A stretch of 64,000 bases of DNA from Blastomussa wellsi (taxonomy: Eukaryota > Cnidaria > Anthozoa > Scleractinia > Plerogyridae). Position 1 is the stretch's first letter. Every line of letters starts with the position of its first letter. Shown here piece after piece: positions 40,557-55,500 of this stretch. Under the pieces are notes generated by a model. The model saw only the letters and a program-made list of their open reading frames with translations, did no database searches and had not been told where the DNA came from. A program made the translations under genes and the position numbers. The stretch is from NCBI GenBank assembly GCA_947652115.1, contig OX393573.1, forward strand, positions 7,762,676 to 7,826,675. The letters are read 5' to 3'.

Positions 40557-43500
40557 TTTATTTAAGTGTCAATGTGTTTAGCACTGCTGTGCTAATTGGG
40601 GACACTGTAAATACGTAAACAAATATTATAAATGAAACAGAAAGTTCTTAAAAATTCCAACTGGCAGGAGGCAGACCAGTCGGCTATTTACAAAGCGTGG
40701 AGGAGTTGAATTCGGGACCACCGAAGGCAAATCCGTTTTAGTTGCAGGGAGGAGGACTCGAACCCGGGACCACCTGATTACAAGTCCAGCGAGTTGACCA
40801 CTAGGCCACGCTCGCCTCATAGAGGGGATCGGTCATCACCAGATGTATCAGCTCTTGTTTCAAAGTGTTTTCCGTTGCTGATTTGAACTCACAGTTTTAC
40901 AATGTTAAAAGTAAATAAGAACTTTTAAATTCTAAACAGCAGATAATCGCACTTGCATCATTCTCACCTTCCATTCATAATTCTCTTTTATCTTTCCACT
41001 TCTTTCAGAAGGCATAACAATCTCTTCATTTCTGTTTAAAGAAAACGGCAAATACATCATGAGGAAAAATGTTGACTGAAAATATTAATTTTAAAATTGA
41101 ACGGTTTAAGACGCAGTACCACAGTTTCTTTAGAAACGTACCCCCTCTAAGACTGAAGCAGCCTGGTTCTAGCAGCCACTATACAGGGATGCACTTACAT
41201 TGAAACACATTCTGTCGTGCTAGCCGTACAGTATATGAATTGTAGATAGAGTTATTTTTGCACTTGTTTTTTTTTACAACCAATCTTGGGCAAAAATTCA
41301 AAAACCGACTGTAGTAGTGAATCAATAGCAAGCGATTCGTCCCCAGATGTTGCAAAAGTTACATAAAGTGCAGCGTGGGTGGAAAATGCGCTGCCACAAT
41401 TTCCATTTCCGTTGTGTCTGCAAATGGCAGTAAATTGTAATTGCAGTTTGAGTATCATCATCTTATTCGTGTGTGGAGTTAAGTCTACCGCAAATTAAGG
41501 TTTCCGTAGCATTAAGCGGCAAGGAATATTTCTACTCCCCCTGGATGGGATGCTAGTCCATTGCAGGGTTACACCCCAGTATTATTTCGCAGGTACCCTT
41601 TTATACACCTGGGTGGAGAGAGGCACCTTGAGAGTGAAGTGTCTTGCCCAAGAATACAACACAGTGCCCCGACCGAGGCTCGAACTCGGACCGTCCGATC
41701 CGCAGTCCAGAGCACAAGCCATTAGGCCACCAAGTCTCACACACGTACCAAAAATGTTGGCATTTAATCGAAATAAGTTAATAATTACTAGTTTTCATTG
41801 TGCTAACAAGTTGGCTGTAATGATTCAAAGTGTCCAGTACAGACATATTACATACCTTATTGCATGGTACACTTCTTCCAACATGCTTGCCTTGAAATCA
41901 CCACTCCCATTTGTTCTTCTCAGGTTTCTCTTAAAATCCTGCATTGAAACGAGAAGCAGATAACATCATAATCGCAATGCCCATTCTGTACTGCTATCTG
42001 TTGTTGCTTCCACGTCTTTCTTTGCAGGTATCTAACAATGGTTGAATAGTGAGTTCGACTAGGAAATTTCAAGTTACAGTTGGAAACGTTTTGGGTGGTC
42101 TACAAGTGCCGGAAACAAACACAAGAAAAATTGGTATGTTTTCATGTTAGCTCTAGATCTGGTTAAACCGGTTGCTTGATGATGTCACATGAAAAGCACC
42201 AACTGAAACTTTTCAATGTAACTTGCTTGAATTAATTGCCTGGTGATATGTAATAATATAACAATATTTATACAGGATAACCCCGTCCGTGTAATAAACA
42301 CTGGTATTACAGTGAGGACTCGAACCCTGAACACTTGACTTCTTTTGGTACATTTTTCACCACATGTTTCACCATATTATTTCACCATCCAATGTTAGTC
42401 ATTCATGTAAACAGAAGAATTAGCTTTCTTAGGTGCTGAAAACACTAATACTTCGGTGTATATCAAGAGCGCTCATTGGACAATCAAAGACAAAAATGTA
42501 AAAAATAAATATCAAGTGTTCACGGTTCGAGTGTCTGCACTGCAATACTGATATAATTACATTGTGTTGCTACATTGTAAAGTTGCAAGGAAAAGAGCAT
42601 CTAGTTTGACAGCATGAAAAAATTGACAGCACAACAGCTGTTGGTGGATTGTATAATAGCATACTGTACCTCACATGTCATCGGCTTCTGCTGTTTAATG
42701 TTGGAATTGTGTTGATCCACGTTCAACATAATCACAGCATAACACAGCGTAAATACAGCATCCTTGTTGGCATATGGCTCTGGATTACTTTCCTGGAAAC
42801 AGTGAAGAAGCCGATTATTTCACAAGTGTAAAATGAACACTCAGTTGTTGAATATGAATATCTACCATCTCATATTCAATGCGCATTAATGGAATAATTG
42901 TTAAACGTTTCTGTCTACTAACACAGTTAAGGTGGCTCACGTTAGTATTTATCACAACCACTCTTACAGACAGGTAATATTAATGTGGCATTGCAAATTT
43001 TGGAAGTGAAATAAATGGGTTACTCGCCAGGTATAACTAATGACCATGCTGAATCTACTCACATAAAACTGTTTAGAAAAGAACTCCATGATGTGTTCAA
43101 TAACTGGACTTTCACCAGGAAGACGAAAGCTTTCTAGGAAAGAACGTAAAGCTTCATCCACTCTCAAGTCATGGAAATGGAAAGACCTGAAAACAAAATA
43201 ACCCCATGTGCTTACTTAGACTGGATTGAAACTGGTGTCACAGCACAAGGCACATTAAATTTGGAAAAGGAATAACTGTATCGTATTCAGCACTGATGAG
43301 CTAATTCGATTACACAAGTGTCTAAAGTGTGATACAATTTATTTAGTAACAGTTGTCACATTTTGGTTAAAACAATCACATGAATTAGTTGAAGATCAAT
43401 TGAAAGTTCCAGAACATTTTGCGGCCGACAATGGATAAGAAGTGGGAGGCGCGGTGACCTAATGTCAGGTTAGCACGCTGGACTCTGGATAGGGCAGTCT

Positions 43501-46500
43501 GGGTTCGTGCCCTGGCTGGGGCACTGCATTGTTTTCTTGGGCAAAACACTTTACTCTCACAGTACCTCTCTCCACACAGGTGTATAAATGGGTGATGGCA
43601 AATTTAATGCTGGGGGAGGGGGTAACCCTGCAGTGGACTGGCATCCCATCCAGGGGGGAGTAGCAATACTCCTAGTCACTTCACGCTACGGAAACTAGGA
43701 TAAGATCTACTAGGGCCACTAGTCTTGTTCGCAGACTTAACCATTTGTACCTTACCACTGGATTAGACACTCGCACCAAAATAGTAGAACTACAAGTTTC
43801 CTCTTTTGAAAATTTGTTATGTCAAACACCAGATGAAAGATCAATAAATGTGACACTAAAAGTCCTTTACCGAACAAATGCCTCTAAAATTCTGCTGTTC
43901 TTTTTGTCACCAATATAGTCACCAATAGTCTTCTTGTCAAGACGAGGATTTTCTCGCAGAAACTTGGCCATTTCTTCTGGATTAAGAGGAGAGGAAAGCA
44001 GTCCATGTTCTTGGAGAAATTCGATTCCTTTCTTGGGCTTGCTGTTGAACTGTTCAGTACCAGCTTGAAGAATCTAAAAATAGCAATTATTGCTTATTTT
44101 TTTCTAGAAACTGATGCAACTGTCTAAGAGTAGTACTGCTACCTCCAGGTCTGATGCTTGCCCATTGGGAGTATAAAATGTCACAAGCAAAAATTCAAGA
44201 AACCTACTGAAAATTTGAGTATGCCAAATACGAGTAGGTAATTTAACAGTTATCTCCCTAGTTTATGAGTTATCAACTTGTAAATTGTATTTCTCAGTGC
44301 TTTTTGGATTTCCTATATAAATCTACACATTCCCATTCAAATGCTACAAAGTTTGAGGAATAAACTGAACCAGAAGTGGCATTGGAGTTTTGCATGTGAC
44401 TGCTATAAACACGGTAGTACCTGCTTTAATCCATTACCTGCTGATAATTTTAGTAGATATAGAATGAATGTGATACCGAGTAATTGCATTGTGACTAAGA
44501 TATAGGCAACAAATGCAAGAAAACGATGGTATATACTTGTTTAATTTCGATATAAATCTATATCATCTTCAGACTAAGGTGATATGCATGTAGCAGAAAT
44601 TTAAACACTGCGAGATGGTACAACAGCATTAACACGTGAAAATGAAAACAAAGAACGCAACTATCAAGAGAATAGGCAAAGTTCCCTAATGGCTTTTAAA
44701 CCAGTGATCAAAAATGGTGTTGAACGCTAGATATGGTAAGCTTCTTTATATAGTAATACTCACAGTCTATTATGTTTGTGTTACAATGCACGGTTTGGGT
44801 ATAAGTACCTAAGTACCTATAAGTACCTTCTTTGTCTGCCTCAGTTTAGCAAGGGTTTCAGCTGTTGGAAGGTTGGAAGACAACAGTAGACCAACACAAG
44901 AGTGCAGTAACTTGTCATTGTCAGTATCTTCAGTATCACTGGCCTTTGGTTTGCTCTCATCTGTCTGTGACTCCCCTGAAGCCACACCCACTATCATTTT
45001 CGTGGCCATTGCAAAACCAGATGTGGGTGGGGATGGTGGGGACAAAAGTGGCGAATCACAGTTTTCATCTGTCCCTGAGTCGTCATCACCTGCAAAAACA
45101 TTTTTTTACACAGTGTGCTATGAGTTAAGCATCCTGTTAAGACATAAGGATTTCAAACGGTAACCACAGGTGTTAAAAAACACTCAAGTACAATCCTTCT
45201 TGAAGGATCATAAATTGCACAACTTTTGAGGTTGAGGATAGCAAAGGCCAGTTTGCTACACGTGATTGATCAGATCCTTCAAGATTTACCTGTGTTTTTC
45301 TTTTGAAGTTTGTCAGGGATATTTTCATTTACTGTGTTCAACAGCTGACAATGGCAGTGTTCTTCAATACTCTGAACCACAGCAAGAAGTGCATCAAGAG
45401 CAAGGATATGAACACTATAAAGACTTCCAGCTGCAGGGAACGCATTCTAGGAAAGAACACACCAGTCACTGTTCTGTTCTCATTTGAATAAAATTTATTT
45501 TAGCGGTAATCATAAAAGTGAAATTGTCAGATTTTCATCCCTCCAAAGAAAACGAAAAGCAATTTACCTTTATTTCTACACAAAATATCATACAAAGCCA
45601 GTCAGACAGGTTTTAGTCAGTAAAGATAGATTGCAATCATTCACCTGATGATTTTATTATAGTAATCAATTTAACAACCTTTCCTAAATTTTCCAATTCC
45701 AATCAATCAGTTTTTACCACATTGTTACTTTATAAAAGACTATCACACCTTGGAAAGAAGTTTGCAGAGTTCCTCAAATACATTGGTGCTGTAAACATCA
45801 CAGTCATAGTTCAAATACAGTTCCATCACTAAATTGGGGACACGGAAAAGCTGAAACGTAAATTACAGTAAAATGTCAGTGACAGAAATCATCACTGGCC
45901 ATATTTCTCATGCAAGCCTTTCTAGTCAAGCACATGTAAAACCTGTTCAACATGTATGTTTGGTAAATGTCATAAGGTCTTTCATCCAATGTGCAAGTGC
46001 TGCTAAAATTAAGCTTTAATTCCTACAAATTCACAATTAGATTGTTCACTGACAGTTAAACTACAAAGCATGGCGGCAAAAGATGGTACATAATTGTCAC
46101 TATTGAACTACTGGCATGACATCATTAAAGCTTTGTATAGGTAATCACATGAGGCCAAGTAATATTACCATAAAATAATGCAACATCTCAAATCTCTTCA
46201 TTATTAGTTTATATAAAAATACAAATGCTGGGGTACAAATTTAAAACAAGTTGAAAGTTGGCATTTTGTCACTAAATAATTCTTGATGTGGTCCCAAAGG
46301 TGCTGCATTTTATTAAATCTGATAATTGATTGTTTGTCTGCTCTGTAAACTGCTTGAATAAATTATTTCAGGTTACCTGATTGATTGCATCCAGGATAAG
46401 TTCTCGTTTCTCATAATGTACACTTTGAAGGTCCAATGCTAAGATATCCATCAGCTTCTTAAAGAACATCTAAAATTAAAATAACACGGGAGCAAAATTT

Positions 46501-49500
46501 AATGGTTATAATGCTGACGGAGCATGCAGGGTGTGAACTGTATCTCACATATATTAAATAATAAAGCAACGTCTTTTACCTCCACCCGTTTTATGATGTG
46601 CAAGGCCCAATGGTAAGCACGCTGGACTCTGGGGCGGATGGTCCAAGTATGAGCCCTGGCCGGGAGTGGGACACTGCGTTATGTTCTTGCCTTGGGCAAG
46701 ACACTCAACTCTCACAGTGCCTCTCTCTCCACCCACATGTATAAATGGGTACCGGCAAAATAATGCTGGGTGGGATAACCCTGTGATGGACCAGAATCCC
46801 ACCCAGGTGGAATAGAAATACTCAGGTATTAATGCTAAGGAAACTGGGAAGAACAATGCTTGCAAAATCTTTAGGTATAGCAGAAATGATTTACAGTGCC
46901 TCGATGATTACAGTTCCTGACTCTATCATCCAGCAAGTCCAAACAAAGCTATTCTCCTTTTTGTGGAGAAACAAAAAAGATAAAATCAAAAGAAATGTTA
47001 TTCTACAGCCACTGTGCAAAGGAGGGCTAAACTTTCCCTGTTTTTGATCTATGGTCAAAGCGTTACGTTTAAACTGGATAGCTAGACTACTAAGTCCTTC
47101 CACTGAAACCTGGAAAGTAATTCCAAATTTCTATTTCAGAAAATTCGATGCTCTTTTCTTTCTCTTAATTGCAACTATGAGATGTCCAAATTGGATGGGA
47201 AGATTCCTCTCTTCAACAGTGAGATTCTGGAGTATTTTGTGGAACTTATAAGTAACAATGAAGATTCATTAGGGAAAGAGTTTATTACATGGAACAATAA
47301 AGATATTACAATAGGAGGAAAACCTTTCTTCTGGCAACTGTGGTACGAAGAAAATATATTTTTCATCCAGTATCTTTTAGATAGTAATGGCAATTTTCTT
47401 TCCTTAGAGGATCTCAGCAGGAAATACAAAATTCATGTCAAATATTTGAAGGACAAAGCTAGTCAAACTCAAAAATTTGATCGTGATTTACTCAAAAACA
47501 TTAAATAAATGTATATCAGTTATCTTCAAGGAAATCCCTTTTGCTATCTGAAATGCGATTTAAGTTACATTATTATGAACTGATTTGCAGCAGTAAACAC
47601 TTGGGATACAACAAACGAGAAAATAGTGACTAACTGGTATACAAGTATTAACCCATTGACTCCTGGAGATTTTTGAAAAAAACATGTTTTTTTTGGACTA
47701 GCCAAGGGTAAGTGAGGGAAATTTTCCTCCTAGTTTTTGGCGGAAAATTATAAGCGTTTTCCTGCATATTTCAAGCTCCATTGGCCCAATCAATATCATC
47801 TGGGTATCATTGGAAAGCTCTTTCCCTTCTGTAGAGCTGGGATAAATGGGTTCCTATTTTGGTCAAAACTGATAACGTCAGAAGCGGAACAAAGGTCAAG
47901 GTCTGTCACGGCCGGTTATGGCTGGTTTAGGAGTCAATGGGTTAATATAAAAGTTGAAAATCCCTCTTCTGAAAAAGAAGCCATAAATTGATAAACTGGG
48001 TCACATGTTTAACCCATTGACTCCTGGAGATTTTTGAAAAAAAACTTGTTTTTTAGACATTTTGAACATTTTCCAGTCAGTTATAGTCTAAATAATATTA
48101 TGCTTCAAATTGCTCCAAAATGCATTTGCAGAATGAAGGCATGCCAGCTTTTTCACTAGTATTGCACTTAACGATATTTTAGCTTGGGTATGCGCACAAA
48201 TCAAAATTTCATGTATGTTAAATGGCATATTTATACAAATAAAAACTGGTCACTGATACTAGATGCAGACAAGTTTATAGGTAAGTTACGTTCTTTTCTG
48301 GAAAACTAAACTGACAATATGAGTTGATACAAACAGTAATCAGCAAACAACCCTCCAAATTAACCTACATGGAAAGAAGTCAGTGTGTAATAATAGATAT
48401 CTTTTTCAATGTATTTATTTAAGTGTGTGTGATATTATTAAAATGTATACATAAAAAATAAGCTAAGGATAAGCACCGGCCTGATGGGCCACTAGGCTTG
48501 TATGCAGACTTTACCTTACCTTTGTCCAGTTTTATCACAGTCGGGATAACATCAGTCAGAGATGACTATATGAAAATAACTGTAAACTATTTACAAATAA
48601 CAACAGGCCCATTCCTGCATGCTCTACTTCAGTACACATTGCCTACGTCCTCTCCTTACATGAGTTCACACCTTGCTTATTTTATTGCTAAAACCAAACG
48701 CTTTAAATATTGTTTTGTTTCTTTTAAAAATGGGCATCTCTTAGAAATTAAGGACTATGAGATTCACCTGAACATTCTCAGTTCAAGATCACACCAATAA
48801 TTATTACATGTACACCAGATATTTGCAGTGTTGTTTTTGGGGGAGGGAAGGCTGCAAAATTATCTTCTACTTTGGTACGCACCTCCATTTGGAATTTCAA
48901 GTGAGCACGAAGGCCTTCAAACAACAGGAAGCACACTCTTAGTGCCATGGTAAACAAACCAAGGAAGTCACACTGAATAAGCTGGGGAAAAAAGCCAGCA
49001 TAACAGCATAAAATAATGCAATAATGAAACAAAAACACATTTACATAATAACAATTTAGTGTAGATCTGGTGATGCACTAATCAGTGTCTTAAAGGTGCG
49101 TGGCTCACAATAGTTTGATGGCTCAGTACTACTGCTCTTTATCAGGTTGACCTTTCAGTGATGCTATCAATCTAACACCCAATCTTTGGTGAACAAGTTG
49201 CGATTATTTTCATGACATTTCTGTTAAAAACACCCTTAATTTTAACTTTAAGTGCTTATAACTCAAAAATGAGTCAGTGACCCCCATTATTATTATATTA
49301 TTTTGAACTGGGGTCATCAAGCTTGTTTTTGAGTTATAAGAACTTAAAGCTAAAATTAAGGGTGTGTGTTTGACAAGTTATACTGTTGATATGGTAACCA
49401 TGCCAGTAACATGGAGAAAATAATTCCAACTTGTCAAAGTATAAGACCTAGAATGTGCTGAAAACTGTTGTGAGTCAGCTTAAAATAAATTGTGTCTCCT

Positions 49501-52500
49501 CATGGAAAATTGCTAGATATTTCAAGGTGATGGACCAATTGGATTGCTTTAAAAATGTAAAAATTCATTGAGCTAACATTTTCTAAAAATAATTGATGTG
49601 TTAAAGATTTATAGCTGCGTTACTTGTAGTGCATGACAGTAATCGATAACCAATCACATCAATGTAACTAAGTTTAAGTGACAAGTTGATCGCGTGAATA
49701 TAGAATACTTTTACAATAAGAAAGGATATGTAATTGAGAGTAGAGAGAGAACGTGTTCGGTGACGGGTGTGACTTACTTGTGAGCTTTCTGGTGAATAAA
49801 AGATTATTGAGACGTGACTAGTGTTGGGTGAACTGGTGATTTCCAACACTAAGTGGCACCTCCGACGGGATTAACGAGACCAAGACAATGGATGCACTTC
49901 TTAAAGAGATTGCTACGAAGCTTCAACTTCTGGAATTCAAGCGAAACAAGGCTAAAGAAATCATGGAGAAGGGAAACACTGGGGCTATTGAGAGGCATCG
50001 CGATGCACTGGTGGCACTGGCTAAGGAGGTGGATGTGGTCAAGGGGAAGATCGAAGAAAAGAAACTGGAAGGCGGTGAGTCGATGGACGAGGTATGTACT
50101 TGGAGTAATGAAATAGACACGAAAATTGAGGGCGTAGACGCGGAGATTGAATATCTGGGAAAACACTTGAGTGAAACGAGACAGCAATTACAATTGGCCG
50201 AGAAAGAGGGCGAAGAGGCTTTAGTAGAAAAAGAAAGAGAAAAACAACTCAAATTTGAAAAGGAAAAGTTGGAAATGAAGCTAAAATACGAGGAGAAGTC
50301 CGCAGAACTGAGAAAAGAGAAACAAGGGGAGTCGAGTGGTTCGCATGCAAAGCTGCCAAAACTATCAATCACAAAGTACGATGGGACTTATGAACAATGG
50401 CCGCCTTTTTGGAACAAATTCTGCGCAGAAATCGAATCAACGAATTTAGCGCCAGTTACAAAATTTGCTTACTTGAAGGAGCTTCTCCAACCGCCAGTAA
50501 GAGCAGATATTGATGGGCTTCCGTTCAGTACAGAGAATTACGAAAGGGCCAAAAACATCCTTAAGTCAGAGTATGGGAAAACCTCGGAAATTGTTAATGC
50601 TTACGTTAACAACATCATGGGGCTACCAACCATCATGGGAGAAAGTCCAAGGGAGGTAGAGGAGTTTTATAAGCGACTTTTGTACAACGTGCAAAGTTTA
50701 GAAACGCTTGGCAAATTGCGTGATGTTGCAGGAAATGTTAGAACTGTGCTAGACAAAATGAAAGGGATTAAGTCTGATTTAGTGAGGGGCCATGAAGGGT
50801 GGCAGGAGTGGGATTTTAGGCAGCTACTGCAAGTGATTAAGCGTTGGAAGGACATCAATCCAGTAGTTGAAGCGAGTGAGAAGGAGAGCCAACCTAGAGA
50901 ACCAAAATACACTCCCAAAGAAAAGAATGATAAGAATGATGGCTATTCACGCTGGAGATCCTATCAAACCCGACAGGAAGTTGGAAAACAGACGCATGGG
51001 TGTGTCTACTGTGATAAGACCGGCCACTTCTCTACCAATTGTCCCAAAGTTACCGCAGTTGGAGACCGCAAAAGGATCCTGAGCCAAAAACAATTATGTT
51101 TTAATTGCACCGGTGATAGACACACAGCTGAAAGCTGTAGAAGCCGCGGTTGTCACAATTGTCAACGCAAACACCACACATCGATTTGCGACCAGACAAA
51201 CAACTCCAGTGTCGGAAGATTTTTGACAGCACAAGACAAGGGAACATGCAAGGTAATTTATCCTGTTGTTGTGGTCAAGGTTAATGGAGTCAAATGCCGT
51301 GCACTCCTTGACACTGGAGCGGGCAGTTCATATGCTTCCTCTGCCATTCTGGACCATCTCGGGGTCAGACCACTTCGTGAAGAGTTCAAACACATAGAAA
51401 TGATGCTGGGATCAGTCAACAAGGCCATCGGTGTTTATGGAGTGACGATTAACAGCCTTGACGGAAATTTCCGGTTGGAAACTGAAGTCACGAAAGTGCA
51501 TCGTGGGTCTTTGTTATCACTTGAAAACCCAAAATACGCTGAAGTTATCCAAAAGTACCCCCACCTTACAGGCATACAGATGACAGATCGAGATGACAAG
51601 CCCGAACTTCCAGTTCACATCATACTGGGCGTGAGTGACTATGCAAAAATACGAACAGAGACCAGACCAAAGATAGGAAGTCCTGGAGAGCCTGTGGCGG
51701 AGTTAACGAAATTAGGATGGACAATTATGTCGCCTGGGAAAGAAGTGGATATTTCTAGTATGCTTCTAACTCAAACAGCAGCAGCAGACTACGAACAGCT
51801 TTGCAAACTAGACGTGCTGGGAATACAAGACACAGCAATCGGCGATCAAGCAGATGTGTACGAAGAATTCAAGGAGCAATTAACTCGAAGTGCGAAGGGC
51901 TGGTACGAGACAGGGTTGCCCTGGAAGGGAAACCAACCTCCTCTACCCAACCACAAGGCGGGAAGCTTGAAACGTCTGGAAAATACCGTTCGAAAACTGG
52001 AGAATCAGGGTCTTTTAGAGCAGTATGATGCTATCATCAAAGAGCAACTTGTTGAGGGGATCGTAGAGCCAGCCGAAGAGCAAGTGGTGGGACGAGAGTT
52101 TTACATACCGCACAAACCCGTGATCAGAGAAAGTGCTGAGAGTACTAAACTTCGAATTGTCTATGACGCTTCAGCTCGGGCGTATGACAAAGCACCCTCA
52201 CTCAATGATTGCCTTCACGCAGGTCCACCCCTTCAAAATCAGCTGTGGTAGGTGATGGTGCGAGCAAGATTTCATCCCGTACTTACAACAGGTAACATGA
52301 AGCAGGCGTTCTTGCAAGTCAGGATCCGTATGCAGGACCGTGATGCCATGCGCTTCCACTGGATCGCTGACCTTGAGACGAGACGCGTGGAAACTTTGCG
52401 ATTTACGAGAGCTCTGTTCGGCCTTTCATCATCCCCATTCCTGCTAGGGGGAGTGATAAAGCAACACTTGGAGAACTGTCGCAAAGCCTACCCAGAGATT

Positions 52501-55500
52501 GTGAACGAAATTGAGAAGAGTTTGTACGTGGACGATTTGATCAACGGCGGTCCTACTGTGGAAGTCGCTAAACAAGTCAAGGAGACTTCAACCGAAGTAT
52601 TTGGTCAAGGGGGATTCACACTTCACAAGTGGCACTCGAACGCCACGGAGCTAGACGCAGTGAGTGCAAATCAGAGCAGTGAGACGCAAGAGACCTACGC
52701 AAAACAGCAATTAGGCGTTCCCCAGAGGGGGAAGGGGGCACTCCTTGGAGTTCCATGGGACAAAGAAAAGGACACTATCGAAGTCAAGTTCCCTGTTGAA
52801 CGTGTCCAGCCCACCAAGAGAAACTTACTGACGAAGCTAGCCAAAGTTTACGACCCCCTCGGTTTAGCCTCGCCCACAACACTAAGTGGGAAACTGCTTT
52901 ACCGCAAGACCTGTGAATTGAAGATAGCATGGGACGCAAAATTGCCAGAGGAACTAGTCAAGCAGCTGAGACAATGGGAGGAAGGTTTGCCTCCAAACAT
53001 AACCGTGCCCAGGCCTCTCACGGCGCAACGAGAGAAAATAACCAACATTGACCTGCACTGTTTCGGTGACGCAAGTGGTAGAGGGGTTTCAGCCGCCTTG
53101 TACGCTGTAGTCACACAACCATCTGGGGTCAACGTTGGGCTTGTAACTGCGAAGGCAAGATTGGCAAAGCAAGGCCTGAGTATCCCCCAACTGGAGCTGG
53201 TTTCTGGTCATATGGCTATTAATCTCATAACCAATACAAGAGACGTGCTGGAGGGCTTTCCTGTCGGTGAAATGTTCTGTTGGCTGGACAGTACAGTTGC
53301 CTTGCACTGGATACGAGGAGCTGGGGATTACAAACAGTTCGTCAGCAACCGGGTAAGCAAGATCCAACAACATTCAAACGTAAAATGGCGTCACGTGACG
53401 AGCCAAGAGAACCCTGCAGATCTGGGAAGTCGTGGTGGTAGTGTGCAAGGGGAGAAGCTATGGTGGAGAGGACCCAAATGGTTAGCAGAGAAAGAAAGCT
53501 GGCCATGCGACATCGTGACGAACAGCACTCCTGAAAGTCAAGTAGAAGGAAAGGTGACCCGAGAAGTATTTGCCGGAGCCCGAGAAGTGACAGACGAGTT
53601 TGACGTACTGCTAGAGAAGTTTCCTCTGTGGAAAGTGTTGAGAGTTTGTGCCTGGATTTCGCGTTTTGTGAACAACACCCGCAAACACAAAGAGCAAAGA
53701 ACACATGGCCCCCTAACGACTGACGAGATAGAGAAGCAAACACTTTTGTAATACTGGCTGCCTGCCCCTTTTAACTTTTTAGTTATTTCAGGCAGCCAGA
53801 CCCCCTATATTTATTTTTATCTATTTGAATAATTTATCTACATGTAAGTAAGTTATGGGGTAAAATAAATTGTTGTTGTTGTTGTTGTTGGGTGGCACGA
53901 GCTCAAAACAGCGCAAAGGGAAGCGAGAAATTCGAAGAAGAGCGACTGCAGCTGAACCTGCAAGAAAGACAAGACAGGCTACTAGAGTGTCGCGGAAGAA
54001 TCCAGGGAGATTATCCCATTTATCTCCCGGACCGCCACCCCTTCACAGAGAAGCTAACAATGGTTTTTCATGAGGCCACCCTCCATGGGGGAGTTGGACT
54101 CACACTAACAAAGGTGCGCGAACGGTACTGGATACCGAGACTGAGACGACTGGCAAAGATGGTGATCAAGAAATGCTACGGATGCAAGAGATTCCAAGCG
54201 GTCGCACTAAAGAGCCCACCTCCTGGGAATTTACCAAGAGATCGAACTGAAGGAAGCGCAGCATTTCAAGTGATCGGTGTCAACTTCGCTGGCCCTCTGA
54301 AGTACCGAAAGGGGAAGATGAACAAAGGCAAGGCGTACATTGTACTCTACGCTTGTAGCCTAACACGTGGAATCTATTTAGAGTTGTTGCCAAACTTGGA
54401 GACCACAGGATTCAGAACAAGTTTAAAGAGGTTTATCGCGCGCCATGGACGACCAGAGAAGATCTACTCCGACAATGGAAAAACGTTTGTTGGCGCCGCA
54501 AACCTTCTCAGGACCATTATGAGTGATGAGAAAGTTCACAACTACCTGGCGAAGCAGAGAATAATGTGGCAATTCAACCTAAGCAGAGCTCCCTGGTGGG
54601 GAGGACAGTTCGAACGCCTAATCGGACTGGTCAAACGAGCACTGTACAAGTCTATTGGTGGAGGCTTGCTGACATGGGCAGAGTTGCAAGACGTTTTATT
54701 AGACGTCGAAGTTGCACTCAACAACCGCCCCCTTAGCTACGTGGAGGATGATCCACAACTACCAGTTCTCACCCCTAACTCGTTGCTGTTCAGACCACCA
54801 AACCTCCTACCGGAGTTGGAGCACCATCATCTAGAGACCCCAGACCTCAGGAAGCGCGCGAAGTACCTCAAGCGGTGTAAAGGCACGATGTGGCGACGGT
54901 GGACGGATGACTATTTACAGGGGATTACGCGAGCAGCATCGCCTTAAACATCCGGGAAACCAAAGTGACATAGCGGTGGGTGACGTGATGTTGGTGAAAG
55001 ACGACGAAAGAAACCGCGGAAAGTGGAAGATGGGGATCGTTGACGAGCTTATCACTGGACGAGATGGTATAGTGAGAGCTGCGAGGATGAAAACCGCAAC
55101 TGGATCGTACCTTGAGCGAGTGCTACAACAGCTCTACCCCCTTGAGTTGTCGTGTGATCGTGAACCCCGGAGAGCCCAGAATGTACTAAGCGTCAACGCA
55201 GCGGAGTTTGCCCCAAGGAGAGAAACGAGGCAGGCTGCACGGGATGCCCGAGGACGTATTGCTGCTATAGCGAACGACGAGAACAATTAAGAAACTGTAA
55301 AGAATCACGTAACTTTCGCTTTATTTCTAATTATAGACTATGCAATCATAGTTTTCGTTTTCGAATAAGTGTACTTTGACAAGGTTTAATTTTTCAGTAA
55401 ACATTTGCTCTTCTCGAGACAAATGGGGGGAGGGTGTTAAAGATTTATAGCTGCGTTACTTGTAGTGCGTGACAGTAATCGATAACCAATCACATCAATG

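Noticed and set aside
40285..40581. ORF with a long poly-isoleucine run
   Set aside because: It reads through the trinucleotide tail of a SINE.
40745..40822. tRNA gene on the minus strand
   Set aside because: A and B boxes are present but the arms do not form a complete cloverleaf and the sequence continues into SINE body and tail. The same holds for 41500-41748, 43445-43745 and 46590-46850.
52249..52251. Programmed stop-codon readthrough in the BEL element
   Set aside because: The TAG lies inside the reverse transcriptase domain rather than at a gag-pol border, and other lesions show the copy is dead, so a nonsense mutation is simpler.
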